A stretch of DNA of 64,000 bases from Pycnococcus provasolii (GCA_938743325.2 OW568871.1:124001-188000); one strand, 5' to 3'. Shown: positions 9,506 through 18,286, counted from the first letter of the stretch. Numbers and translations: made by a program. Notes: generated by a model from the sequence alone, not told the origin.

Positions 9506-11404
9506 ATGGCGGCGAGTCATGCGGCCGCTTCGTCGGAGGACAGACACGCACACAGCAGATTTGAGGGCGAGAATGAGGAATGGAAGGTGTTCGTGCATGG
9601 TGGACACAACAACCACGACGCCTTGACGACGGGTGAAACATGCGACAGACGCGAGCTTAACGTCAAAACCGCGCTCGCCGCCATCAGCTTCTGGCACGCC
9701 GTGGCTGTTCTATTGGCTCTTATTCAAGTACAAGAGCTCAAAGTTCTTCTTCCTTTGCGAGTCTTGTTAATCTTCTTGGGTCAACACGCAGCCCTCTTTC
9801 TTTATGCATTCGTGATGCGTGTATTTTTTGTGAATAACAAGAAGGCTGTGCAGACGTACCGGATCTTTGCCTTCGTCGTCTTGCTCATACTACCAATCAA
9901 CTTCTCACGAAGTCATAATAAGTTTGATAAATTGAAGGGGTTCTCATCCGCTCTATATTTCATCATGTACTATGGGTGGTACAGCTGCTTGCTCAGAGAT
10001 AGAATTGTCGCCGTCCTGGCAGAGGCAAGTCTCGTCGCAGTCGCCATCTTAGCGGTGGAAATTTCTTACCAACGCGATGCACTTACTTTGACGTACGAGT
10101 CTACGGGCATGGCTTGCTTCATCTTTCTACTGTACACCTGGGTAGAGGAAAAGAGCGAAAGAAAGACGCAGATTATGGTAAGCAGTGGTGGCGAGCTCGC
10201 GTCGGTCGAATCTTCTTTCTGTCTATCTGATAAAGACGGTACCGACAGTAATCAAAATGCCGCGACGGTCTCGTTGAAGGTGATGATGCCAGAGCTCGCA
10301 AGCGTCGAGCAAGCCGAGGAGCTCGTCCAGAGTGTGACAACGGGCAACCTGTTCAAGCTCGTTGGCAACAATGACACGAAGTTGCACCCCGACTGGAATT
10401 TCGACGCCTTCAAGTTTGCGCGTGAAACGGTTACGCCGCTCGCCATGATGGCCATGCATGTGATGGAGGCGCGCAATCTGCCAAGTCGGCTCAAGCTCGA
10501 CCGCCTCAAGCTCGCGCGCCTGCTGCTGACTGCGGAGCGTGGGTATACGCCTGCGAATCCGTACCACAATGCCGTGCATGCTGCAAATGTCGTTCGGACT
10601 CTTTACTGCATACTGAACGCAGCTCAAGCCGACGCGTTCAGCCCTGCGATGGAGTTCGCCGCGCTGCTCGCCGCGGTGATGCACGACGTTGGACACCCCG
10701 GCCGATCGAACGCGTTTATGGTGAAACGCCGAAAGTTCTCGTTCGTGATCAATGAGGGCGACGTGAATGAGCAGGTGTCCGCGATGATCATGAAGATCAT
10801 GCTATCTATGCCTGAGCTGGACATCTTCCAGACGAAAGTGCACGGTGAGCATCTGCGCACCGCGATCTTGAACCTTTGCATCGAGCTGATCCTCATCACA
10901 TCTTTTGCGAGGTACAGCGCCTTAACAACTAAGCTCGAAGCCATCTTGGAGGATGATGGCGACCACTTCTGCGGGGCTTGGGGTGTGATGCGAGAGGATG
11001 ACTTCACAAACCAAGAGGCCATCAGTCTGCTCGAGCTGGCGTTGGTGTGTTCCGACATCGGGCATGTGTGCGACGAGTGGGGTGTGCACGAAGAGTGGGT
11101 GGCACGTTTGACGGAGGAATTCCACTTGGAGGGTGACGACGTGAAACTGGACGGGCAAAAGCCGGCACCATTCATGGATCGCGATGCTGGAGGCTTTTTT
11201 AATCTGCAAGATGGTCAGGTTGGTTTTCTGGAGAACGTCGCACTCCCGCTGATGCGCCTCGTGCCGCGGCTGTTCGGTGAGAAAGTGGCACCACTTGTGA
11301 CGCGCACAGAAGCGAACAAGTGGAAATGGCAGACGCTCGTCGAAGCTCGCAGGGCGAGTGAGAAGCACGTGAGCTGGGCGAGTTCCAACAAGGAGGCGAA
11401 GTGA
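9506..11404 (+). CDS. Polytopic membrane cyclic-nucleotide phosphodiesterase
   Basis: The protein has 632 residues from the ATG at 9506. Residues about 50-220 hold five or six hydrophobic helices with short loops and no signal peptide, resembling the membrane halves of polytopic cyclases. From about residue 225 the sequence joins the same class I phosphodiesterase domain as the preceding gene, with HNAVH, HDVGHPG and CSDIGH intact. It is expected to hydrolyse cAMP or cGMP at the inner face of a membrane. The catalytic part differs from its neighbour by only a few residues (for example Thr to Ala after GRSN and Ile to Val near the end), whereas the N-terminal halves share nothing. This points to recent duplication of the 3' half next to a different 5' half. 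Confidence 0.85.
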   Translation: MAASHAAASSEDRHAHSRFEGENEEWKVFVHGGHNNHDALTTGETCDRRELNVKTALAAISFWHAVAVLLALIQVQELKVLLPLRVLLIFLGQHAALFLYAFVMRVFFVNNKKAVQTYRIFAFVVLLILPINFSRSHNKFDKLKGFSSALYFIMYYGWYSCLLRDRIVAVLAEASLVAVAILAVEISYQRDALTLTYESTGMACFIFLLYTWVEEKSERKTQIMVSSGGELASVESSFCLSDKDGTDSNQNAATVSLKVMMPELASVEQAEELVQSVTTGNLFKLVGNNDTKLHPDWNFDAFKFARETVTPLAMMAMHVMEARNLPSRLKLDRLKLARLLLTAERGYTPANPYHNAVHAANVVRTLYCILNAAQADAFSPAMEFAALLAAVMHDVGHPGRSNAFMVKRRKFSFVINEGDVNEQVSAMIMKIMLSMPELDIFQTKVHGEHLRTAILNLCIELILITSFARYSALTTKLEAILEDDGDHFCGAWGVMREDDFTNQEAISLLELALVCSDIGHVCDEWGVHEEWVARLTEEFHLEGDDVKLDGQKPAPFMDRDAGGFFNLQDGQVGFLENVALPLMRLVPRLFGEKVAPLVTRTEANKWKWQTLVEARRASEKHVSWASSNKEAK

Positions 11405-11723
11405 CGACGGCGACGACGGCGACGACGACGATGACGACGATGATGATGCGCGCACGCGTGGGCACCTGCTCTCGCTCAGACCACTGGAAATAATATAATT
11501 GTATATAATAATATAATACGGGACGACAATCACATTCGCAGGTACCGGTACATGAATCAAAGCTGTGTATAGTTCTTTCACCGGGTACAATAATTGTTTT
11601 TAAACGAGTTCATATAATATTTTATTTTACTTGTAACTCAAAACACAAAACACATGAAATCGACTCAACAGCAATCCAACGAAATTTGCGTTCCCTTAGG
11701 CATCTGGACTTACGGACGGCTGA
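10180..11723 (+). repeat. Segmental duplication, copy 2
   Basis: This is the partner of 7216-8784, direct orientation, about 2.93 kb downstream. Identity runs through the stop codon, a GAC/GAT triplet run, an AT-rich putative polyadenylation area and on to a shared CTTACGGACGGCTGA, after which the copies part. Confidence 0.9.
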
Positions 11724-11896
11724 CCATGATGCCGCCGCCATGATGGCAATGTTTGACTTGACGTGCTCATCATTGCGCGCATTCAGGAGCCCACTCCTGA
11801 AAATGGGAAAACCCCGGTCGTCCGTGAACGAACCCCTACTTTTTGTGCCCCCTGCGCCCTCGCCAAACGCCTCCCTCCCTGTCACAATCGAGCGCC

Positions 11897-13330
11897 ATGC
11901 CGCGAACAACGAAAATAATGCGACGCAAGACAGGTGGCAAAGCTCCGCGAACTAAGCTGTGGGTCCAGCACGCCGGTATAGGGAGTGGCACGAGCAACGG
12001 CAACCCAGGGAGTGGCACGAGCAATGGCAACCCAGGGAGTGGCACGAGCAACGGCAACCCAGGAAGTGGAGCAGCCCCTCATGAGCCTGAGTACGCGTGG
12101 CCAGTGGTGGTCCACGGGACGGAAGGCGGAGCAGCTTCGTCGAGCTCGCCGCGCATCGTCAGTGACAACGCTGCAGTGACGCTGGTAGGCCACACGGCGG
12201 GCGTCTTGTCTGCGCGATACAGCACAGATGGAAAGCACGTCGTGTCTACAAGCATGGACAAAACTATCCGTATATGGAATGTCGAATCGCGCAAAACCGA
12301 GAAGAAGTACGAAGGGCACAAGCAGTGGGTGCTTGATGCCACTTTGAGCCCGGACGGCGAGAATTGTGTTTCACTTGGCGATGGCGAAGGCCTCAGGCAA
12401 TGGTCTGTGGGAACGGCACTTCAAGAGCATAAGGCCAACGATGATGGTGTGAAACGATTGAAGCTCCGTTCTGTCTCGTACAGTTTTGACGGAAAGTATC
12501 TTGCGTGTGCATCGTGGGACGCTGAAGGTGTGTACGTCTTCCGAGCTATCAGAAGACACATAGACATGTCAGCGACAAAGAGAAAACGCTCCGGGCCATA
12601 CATACGAGAAAACGCTTCCTCCCCATACTTTTTCCATAACATTTTACATCACAGTTGCCGCGTCGAAAATGCGCGCTTCAACCCTGTCAACAGCAATCTT
12701 GTTGTATCAGCTGGCTGCGACAACACGGCGAGGGCGTGGGACGTTAACGAATGCAAGTGCAAGTACGAGCTTTGTGGCCACTCGCGCATAGTTTATGCGG
12801 CAACTTACAGTCCTGATGGTAACTACATCGCCTCAGCTAGTCTCGACGGTACGGTGCGTGTGTGGAACACACGCGTGGCGTTTGCGCGCCGAGAGGCGCG
12901 CAAATGCGAGCATGTGCTGCGTGGGCACACGAGCTCTGTGAATGATGCATCATGGAGCCCGGATGGGACTAGAATTGTGTCAGCGAGCGACGACAATACA
13001 CTCAGGATTTGGTGGTCAGCGACGGGTCAGTGCGCGCAGATTTTGAAGGGCCACATGCAATTTGTGACGTCAGCATCGTGGAGTCCGGATGGACTACGTG
13101 TCCTATCAGGCAGCCGGGACCACACTGTGATGATTTGGAATGTCGGTGCTTCTGCCAAGCCCACTGCTGCAGTGGAGGTCGACTCCGAGGATGACGTTCT
13201 TCTTGTCGAGGACCGTAGCGCAGACGAGGTGCGTGAGGCGAAGAAGCGAAAGCTCGGCGTGGTGGATCTTAGCGGTTCTAGCGCCGGCGCTGGTGCAGGC
13301 GGCACGCGCTCAGTCGTTGTAATCGAGTAA
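11897..13330 (+). CDS. WD40 protein with histone H3-tail-like N-terminus
   Basis: The protein has 477 residues from the ATG at 11897. Residues 2-21 imitate the H3 tail: PRT-K-RRK and TGGKAPR followed by KL, so H3 Lys4, Lys9 and Lys14 all have counterparts, with one residue inserted and one missing. Next comes a flexible linker with three GSGTSNGNP repeats (27-bp DNA repeats at about 11984-12064). About seven WD40 repeats follow (from about residue 93 to 420), with GH and WD-type ends such as IRIWNV and VRVWNT. The tail is acidic then basic (AKKRKL, a possible nuclear localisation signal) and ends VVVIE, which fits a SUMO-interacting motif. WD40 propellers act as scaffolds. With this tail a chromatin role is plausible but inferred; no named family was recognised. 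Confidence 0.85.
   Translation: MPRTTKIMRRKTGGKAPRTKLWVQHAGIGSGTSNGNPGSGTSNGNPGSGTSNGNPGSGAAPHEPEYAWPVVVHGTEGGAASSSSPRIVSDNAAVTLVGHTAGVLSARYSTDGKHVVSTSMDKTIRIWNVESRKTEKKYEGHKQWVLDATLSPDGENCVSLGDGEGLRQWSVGTALQEHKANDDGVKRLKLRSVSYSFDGKYLACASWDAEGVYVFRAIRRHIDMSATKRKRSGPYIRENASSPYFFHNILHHSCRVENARFNPVNSNLVVSAGCDNTARAWDVNECKCKYELCGHSRIVYAATYSPDGNYIASASLDGTVRVWNTRVAFARREARKCEHVLRGHTSSVNDASWSPDGTRIVSASDDNTLRIWWSATGQCAQILKGHMQFVTSASWSPDGLRVLSGSRDHTVMIWNVGASAKPTAAVEVDSEDDVLLVEDRSADEVREAKKRKLGVVDLSGSSAGAGAGGTRSVVVIE
11984..12064 (+). repeat. Three 27-bp repeats coding GSGTSNGNP
   Basis: Three near-identical 27-bp units encode a Gly/Ser/Asn-rich linker between the H3-like tail and the WD40 propeller. This kind of unit expands and contracts easily, so its copy number may vary between strains. 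Confidence 0.85.
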
Positions 13331-13369
13331 AAGTCAAAACATTACACTATAACACACACATATGTCATC

Positions 13370-14293
13370 TCACGACTGGTTCTTCCTTATGACGTACATG
13401 TAGAAGCGCGCCTTGGCGCCCTTGCGGAGTACATCCGTGTGCTCGAGTGTCCACCCGTACTCCGCCTCGTGCCCTTGCTCGTTTCCCATGAGCAGTGGCA
13501 CGCGATCGTCCGGCTCACCATAGCTTAGGCATACGTAGACGCCACCAGGTACAAGCACTCTGCTCGTCTCGGCTAACATTTTGCGAACTGTCACCGCCTC
13601 GTCCACTCCTTCCTCTCCTTCTTGCATAAGACTGTCAAGAGTCGCCTTATCCAGCACGGCGTCCACCGTTTCGTCTTCAAACTCGCGTGACATCGCCGTG
13701 ACGTCTGCGACGAGGTATCTGCACATTTTATTTGGCACGTTGTTCATGCGTTGTATGCATATTTCGCTGTAGTCGACACCGACGACTTGTTCGTACCCGT
13801 CTTTGGCCATGTGTTCTCCGAGCAGTGACAGGCCGCATCCGAGCAGTAGAACCATTTTCTCTTTGTAAGGTATGTGTGTCTTTATATAAGTTTGTAGCGC
13901 CTGGTAGTCCAGAAACCACTCGTTCGTGACACCTGAACTTCGCTTTTCCCTCGGAGGTTGTGCCCTTGTTGCTGTTTCCCTATGGTTCTCTGCGAAAGGT
14001 TCTTGCGGTGCCAGATCCGAAGAATCCGTATCATGTTTCGGATTTTCATCAACATCAACATCAACATCAACAGATGCAGATCCGTCCCCGAGAGGTCCGA
14101 GACGGTATCGCTTATCCCAGTACGCCTTTGAGCCGTACACTGATGATGATGCCTTAGATGATTGAGAAACCGTAAGGTTAGACTCTGAAGTAGAATCCTT
14201 TTCCTTCTCCTTCTCCTTCTCCTTCTCTTGAAGTTGAAGTTGAAGTTTCTTCTCCATGAGTTTATACAGGAATGATTGGAGTTTCGACGACAT
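13370..14293 (-). CDS. eEF1A-lysine-methyltransferase-like protein
   Basis: The protein has 307 residues, taking the ATG at 14293; the frame is open further upstream but without an ATG. After a Lys/Glu/Gln-rich N-terminus (KEKEKEK run) and a low-complexity part, YWDKRY and EWFLDYQ precede a class I SAM-binding core with LLLGCGLS (motif I) and VVGVDYSEICI. This arrangement is characteristic of the METTL13/EEF1AKMT4 group, which methylate lysines on translation elongation factor eEF1A or related proteins. The insert between YWDKRY and EWF is longer than usual and contains a VDVDVDVD run. The gene converges on the WD40 gene with only about 39 bp between stop codons. The exact substrate is not determined by the sequence. 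Confidence 0.7.
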   Translation of the reverse strand: MSSKLQSFLYKLMEKKLQLQLQEKEKEKEKEKDSTSESNLTVSQSSKASSSVYGSKAYWDKRYRLGPLGDGSASVDVDVDVDENPKHDTDSSDLAPQEPFAENHRETATRAQPPREKRSSGVTNEWFLDYQALQTYIKTHIPYKEKMVLLLGCGLSLLGEHMAKDGYEQVVGVDYSEICIQRMNNVPNKMCRYLVADVTAMSREFEDETVDAVLDKATLDSLMQEGEEGVDEAVTVRKMLAETSRVLVPGGVYVCLSYGEPDDRVPLLMGNEQGHEAEYGWTLEHTDVLRKGAKARFYMYVIRKNQS

Positions 14294-14403
14294 GCTGTAC
14301 AGAATGAAAAATGAAAAATGTTGAAAAGGACCCCCTGGCCCCTGGGGCCTGGGGGTACCGTCCCAAACCCAAGAAAAAACAAGACAAGAAAACAAGAATC
14401 CCT

Positions 14404-14455
14404 TAAACCCTAACACACAATCCTAACCCTAACCCATGTAACCCATAACCCTAAT
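14404..14455. promoter_or_regulatory. TTAGGG-type repeat block upstream of methyltransferase
   Basis: Degenerate CCCTAA units (CCCTAACCCATGTAACCCATAACCCTAA pattern) lie about 110 bp upstream of the ATG at 14293. Relative to that gene they read TTAGGG. This is an interstitial block, because unique sequence continues on both sides. Confidence 0.5.
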
Positions 14456-14631
14456 CTTCAGTTCTACTTGTTTAATTGGGGTTTTTGATTGGGGGGAGTC
14501 GCTCGCGCTGCTGGTTCTGGGCGGCCGCCAGGAGGGTCACGGCCCCTCTCGAGACCCTCGGGTGGCCTCTCCCTTAGGGCTGCGCGCGCGTATCCACTCT
14601 TGCTGTTGGTTGCTTGCTTCGCAAACAACCT
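14453..14631. repeat. 179-bp direct repeat, left copy
   Basis: Identical to 15141-15319, starting AATCTTCAGTTCTACTTG and ending GCAAACAACCT. The right copy is 688 bp away. Confidence 0.95.
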
Positions 14632-14795
14632 AACAGCCGCACTACACACGAGTAGTGGGAGGTCGAACACACGTCGGACGCGTCTTCGAGGGACGTAGTT
14701 TGTACACCGAAACGGTCTAAGTATCTACGCTTAGATCTAGGCATCAGCAATCTTCGATTGGAAGTTTACTGTGTAGATCCTTAATCGATTGATTA

Positions 14796-15080
14796 ATGGC
14801 TGACGCGCCGAACGAACTCGAGGTTCTGGAAGCTCGTCGCGAAATACTGCAGCTGGAGATTGCGCTCGCGCAGGAGCGCCGCGCAGCTGCAGAAGCTGAG
14901 CAGAAAGGCAAGAAGGCTGCCGACGAAGGAGGCGAGCCCACGTTAGATTACGTGGTGCCTGCCATCTACCCGGACGCTCGCCACGCGGAGTCGCTACCTA
15001 CGGCTGGGATTCTGCGTCGCGGCAAGCCAACCCTGCTTTCCTTGCCGTCGAACCCTGTCCTTCAGCACCTAGATTGGTGA
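14796..15080 (+). CDS. Small coiled-coil ORF between direct repeats
   Basis: This 94-residue ORF begins at ATG 14796. It has an N-terminal helix rich in Glu, Ala and Leu (residues about 5-45, coiled-coil-like) and a Pro/Leu-rich C-terminal half. It sits between two identical 179-bp repeats, so it may belong to that element rather than to the host gene set. No family was recognised. It could also be a chance ORF, but its even composition and start context make translation possible. Confidence 0.35.
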   Translation: MADAPNELEVLEARREILQLEIALAQERRAAAEAEQKGKKAADEGGEPTLDYVVPAIYPDARHAESLPTAGILRRGKPTLLSLPSNPVLQHLDW

Positions 15081-15140
15081 CACTCGTCTCTCCTCTTCGT
15101 GGAGATACGTGACTATGATGGCAATACTGGCCCCCCCTAA

Positions 15141-15319
15141 AATCTTCAGTTCTACTTGTTTAATTGGGGTTTTTGATTGGGGGGAGTCGCTCGCGCTGCT
15201 GGTTCTGGGCGGCCGCCAGGAGGGTCACGGCCCCTCTCGAGACCCTCGGGTGGCCTCTCCCTTAGGGCTGCGCGCGCGTATCCACTCTTGCTGTTGGTTG
15301 CTTGCTTCGCAAACAACCT
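15141..15319. repeat. 179-bp direct repeat, right copy
   Basis: Base-for-base copy of 14453-14631 in the same orientation. The flanks differ on both outer sides. Confidence 0.95.
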
Positions 15320-15395
15320 CCCACCCTCCCTCCCTGTTGACTATAGTTGGTTACTGGAGCAGGAGACCTACTTTTGGTTTTAATTTCGGTTTGTG

Positions 15396-15598
15396 TATTG
15401 CAGGAAACAACCAACCATGGCACGAATATCGATATCTCCCCTTTTCCCCCCAATAACTTTGCAATAACTTTGGAATAACTTTAGGACCTAACCCTCGACC
15501 TATTAGGCATCTCTTTTGGAATAAGTTTTCCTTTTCTTTTCCTTTTCTTTTCCCCGAGATATCGATATTCGTGCCATGGTTGGTTGTTTCCTGCAATA
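15396..15598. repeat. 43-bp perfect inverted repeat
   Basis: Positions 15396-15438 and 15556-15598 are perfect reverse complements, with a loop of about 117 bp that contains AATAACTTTG tandem units and a TTTTCC run. Transcribed from either strand it would fold into a long hairpin. It carries no ORF of note. Confidence 0.9.
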
Positions 15599-15615
15599 AA
15601 AGATGACCTTCATTG

Positions 15616-16027
15616 GCAATACTGGCCCCCCCTAAAACACATGTAACCCATAACCCATAACCCATAACCCTAACCCTAACCCATAACCCTAACCCTAACG
15701 CAACGACAAATAGCCCCCCCGGTCCCTCTCCCCGGTCCCGGTCCCGGTCCCGGTCCCGGTCCCTCCAAGGAGCCCGGGAGCCACCCCCCCCCCGGGAGCC
15801 ACCCCCCGGGGGAGCCACCCCCCCCCCCGGGCGGGCGGAGAACAGCCAACATCACCGGTGGCCGGGTGGGCCTGTTCTTCCACAACGCCTTATCACACCA
15901 CTAAACTAAAAAGTACCCCCCCGGGAGTCGGGGCCGGGACCCGCCGCGTCCCCACACACCCCCATTCCATTTCTATCCCCCAGGGGAGGGGACGAAAGCA
16001 TTCTATCTCAAGAGCACCTATCCTTCC
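15616..16027. promoter_or_regulatory. TTAGGG-type repeats and GC-rich leader of PQ-loop gene
   Basis: Mixed CCCTAA and CCCATAA units occupy about 15645-15698. A GGTCCC array (15719-15762) and runs of CCCCCCCGGGAGCCA units follow. All lie within 400 bp upstream of the ATG at 16028. No coding sequence is supported; ORFs here are low-complexity shadows. Confidence 0.5.
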
Positions 16028-17125
16028 ATGGCGGGTGGGTGTTTGTGTTTATCAGGTTCCATAACATGGCTGCAAGACTTTTTTGAAACGTGCATATACT
16101 CAAATGAAGAACTTCTGGGATTCTACGTCGGACTATTAAGCATAGCTTTGTGGTCTGTCGCGCAAATCCCGCAATTTCTTGAAAACCAAGCGAACCGATC
16201 AAGTGACGCACTCAGTGTTTGGTTCCTCCTGCAATGGCTACTCGGGGACTCCGCGAACCTATTGGGATGCCTACTCACAGGAACGCAACAGCCGACAGAA
16301 ACGTACACAGCAGTGTACTTCATACTTGCTGACCTCATGATGCTAGGGCAGTACACATACTACGCGCTCAGGGACAGACTCATGCAGCTTCCCGTGTACG
16401 ACACGCCACCCACCACACCAAACACGCCGTCAGCAAACGATAACAACAACCACAATAGCAGCAGCAGCAGCGACAACACAGACGCAAACGACAGCCCTGC
16501 AGGTGGCAGCGCAGGAAGGCCGCCGAGGGCGCCGGGAAGTGCCGCACGCGCGACGGCGGCATACTCCGTGTCTGCGCTCGTTGCCGTGGCGACCGTACGA
16601 ACGCTGCTGCAAACAACACACGCAAACAACTCGATGACAACGCTTCTCGCCGATGCACCGTCACCGCCGCCGCCTAACGCACCACCGTCGCCACCACAGC
16701 CACCGCCCGCATCAGCGATGTGCGGCTACAGCAACAACCCTATGTGGATGCAAAACACGGGCGTCACGCTCGGCTGGCTGTCGAGCGTATTTTACCTCTG
16801 CGGACGGCTCAGCCAGTTGTGGATGGTGCTGGTGGAGAGAAAGGGAAATGCAAAAGGACTTTCCCCATGGCTCTTCCTCATCGCCGTCATGGCGAACGCC
16901 GCATACGGCGCGGCAATCATACTTGCGGCGAACGGCGACGCCGTACCCACATCACAGATACCGTGGGTGATTGGAAGCCTTGGCACGATGGGCTTAGACA
17001 TGCTGCTCCTGATGCTCGCCGTCAGGGCACGCATGGAGAATCCCACCGAGGCTGCCGGCACCAGTGACGATGACAAGGATGAACCGTTGTTAAGAGCGCG
17101 CGACTCGGCGAGCAGTTTTGAATGA
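16028..17125 (+). CDS. PQ-loop vacuolar amino-acid transporter-like protein
   Basis: The protein has 365 residues from the ATG at 16028. There are seven predicted membrane helices in two PQ-loop halves. The first half has the signature QIPQ followed by NRSSDALSVWFLLQWLLGD. The second half, after a long Ser/Asn/Pro-rich loop (residues about 125-230), has RLSQLW where RxPQ is usual, followed by KGLSPWLF. This is the layout of PQLC2/Ypq1-type proteins, which export cationic amino acids from lysosomes or vacuoles. The C-terminal DEPLLRARD is an acidic-dileucine motif expected to send the protein to the vacuole. The Pro-to-Ser change in the second PQ motif is unusual and could alter the hinge. Confidence 0.78.
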   Translation: MAGGCLCLSGSITWLQDFFETCIYSNEELLGFYVGLLSIALWSVAQIPQFLENQANRSSDALSVWFLLQWLLGDSANLLGCLLTGTQQPTETYTAVYFILADLMMLGQYTYYALRDRLMQLPVYDTPPTTPNTPSANDNNNHNSSSSSDNTDANDSPAGGSAGRPPRAPGSAARATAAYSVSALVAVATVRTLLQTTHANNSMTTLLADAPSPPPPNAPPSPPQPPPASAMCGYSNNPMWMQNTGVTLGWLSSVFYLCGRLSQLWMVLVERKGNAKGLSPWLFLIAVMANAAYGAAIILAANGDAVPTSQIPWVIGSLGTMGLDMLLLMLAVRARMENPTEAAGTSDDDKDEPLLRARDSASSFE

Positions 17126-17499
17126 GCTGTCTAATGTATTAAAAAAGCTGTAATATTTTATCCATAGTAGTACATAGCCTTTTCTTTTTTCTTTCACGTA
17201 ACGAGGTTAACGAATGTGCTTGTGCTGATGCACGGTTGGTTGCCGATGACACAAATGACAACAAGCGCAGGTGGAGCTCTCACGCCGGACGCCAACGAAA
17301 TGCACCCTGACAGAACAGAACAACTTCGAACTTTCACCAGTGCCATGTACAAACGCGCGCGCTGTGCCTCACGCCATTGATGCGGGCCGAATGGTGAGTT
17401 TGAATGTGTGTGAATGGACGACCGCTTGACAAAGTAAACCCAGTTCCATTACTGAATGAGCGATCTCAACCGCCTTAGCTGTACATAGCTTATGCGATT
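17126..17499. other. Convergent intergenic region
   Basis: No gene is seen between the PQ-loop stop and the stop of the minus-strand gene. Positions 17389-17466 match a segment at 35301-35364, which is also between two convergent genes. Confidence 0.55.
17389..17466. repeat. Dispersed convergent-intergenic repeat, copy A
   Basis: It begins GAATGGTG, contains TGAATGGACGA, then CTTGACAAAGTAAA and TTCCATTACTGAATGAGC. The copy at 35301-35364 shares most of these bases but lacks a 14-bp insert near the start. Confidence 0.85.
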
Positions 17500-18286
17500 T
17501 TAGGTTGGTAAGGCGTCGGTGAAGGGTTGTACGTCGAAGGAGACGCGCTGGGCGTGGCTCCATGCTCCTTGTAGGTTCGGTAGTCCCGACCTACCAAAAC
17601 CTTCGAGAACCACTGACACGCCGGCAAGGTTTGCGTCTCCAGCTTGCTCTGCGGAGGCGTACGCACGGTTGATGGCGTCGACGCACCGCGCGATGACGTT
17701 CAGTCCCTCCTCCATTCCGGATGTTGGGTCGACTCGCGTGGCGGTGGTGTCGTCCAACACCACGGTATTCTGGAAGATTATGAGCAGGTCTCCGCCGCGG
17801 TTCGTGAAGCTCTGGCGCAAGGCGCTTACGAGCGCGTCCTGGTGCATGTCATCAACAGCTGGAAACTTCATGTGAGCTGGGAACCCGAACGTGTATGCGA
17901 GCTCCGCGGCGGCCACCTCAGCCGCGCTCTGCTCGTTGCTTCCCCTCCACCTCGACGCGTCGAGCAGAGCGGCGTTTGTGAATCCCGCGAGCGCGATGTC
18001 TGTCGTCGTTAGACGGTACCTGGATATGGATATGTTCAAGCGCCGCGGTTTTTAGTTCGCGTTTGTGTGTGCGTGTGCGTGTGAGTTTTTTTTTCCAATA
18101 TTTCATGTCAACGGCTTATGTTTCCTGTCGTCACTTGAAACCAACTTACGCCGTGTAGAAGAGCCACCAGCAGTCGTCCCCGTCCGCCGGCGGTGGAGGT
18201 TCGCGTGCGGTTTCGGACGCCGCGAGCGGCCTTGCGCCGTATCGCGCTGATCGCGGTCGAACTGCGGAGCGCGGCCGGTCCGCCAT
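17500..18286 (-). CDS. Unknown protein, two exons
   Basis: I recognise no family. The gene reads as exon 1 18286-18150 and exon 2 18019-17500, joined in phase to give 218 residues; the 130-bp intron has a GTAAGT donor and a CCAG acceptor. The ATG at 18286 starts MADRPRSAVRPRSARYGA, an Arg/Ser-rich leader that could be an organelle-targeting or disordered segment. Then comes a folded-looking part with WWLFYTAYRLTTTDI across the junction. Exon 2 alone has no ATG near its start, and the splice restores one. The body is mixed alpha/beta with no membrane helix. The intron and continuous composition across the junction support a real gene. Confidence 0.6.

Larger units (their letters stand above)
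14453..15319. mobile_element. Possible small terminal-repeat retroelement remnant
   Basis: Two identical 179-bp direct repeats (14453-14631 and 15141-15319) enclose about 510 bp that contain one small ORF. The arrangement of short identical terminal repeats, an internal leader and one short ORF resembles miniature terminal-repeat elements (TRIM-like) derived from LTR elements. Clear LTR ends, a primer-binding site and a polypurine tract were not convincingly found, so the class is uncertain. The identity of the repeats suggests a young duplication or insertion. A short further copy of the sequence just before the right repeat (GGCAATACTGGCC...) occurs again at about 15615. Confidence 0.4.
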
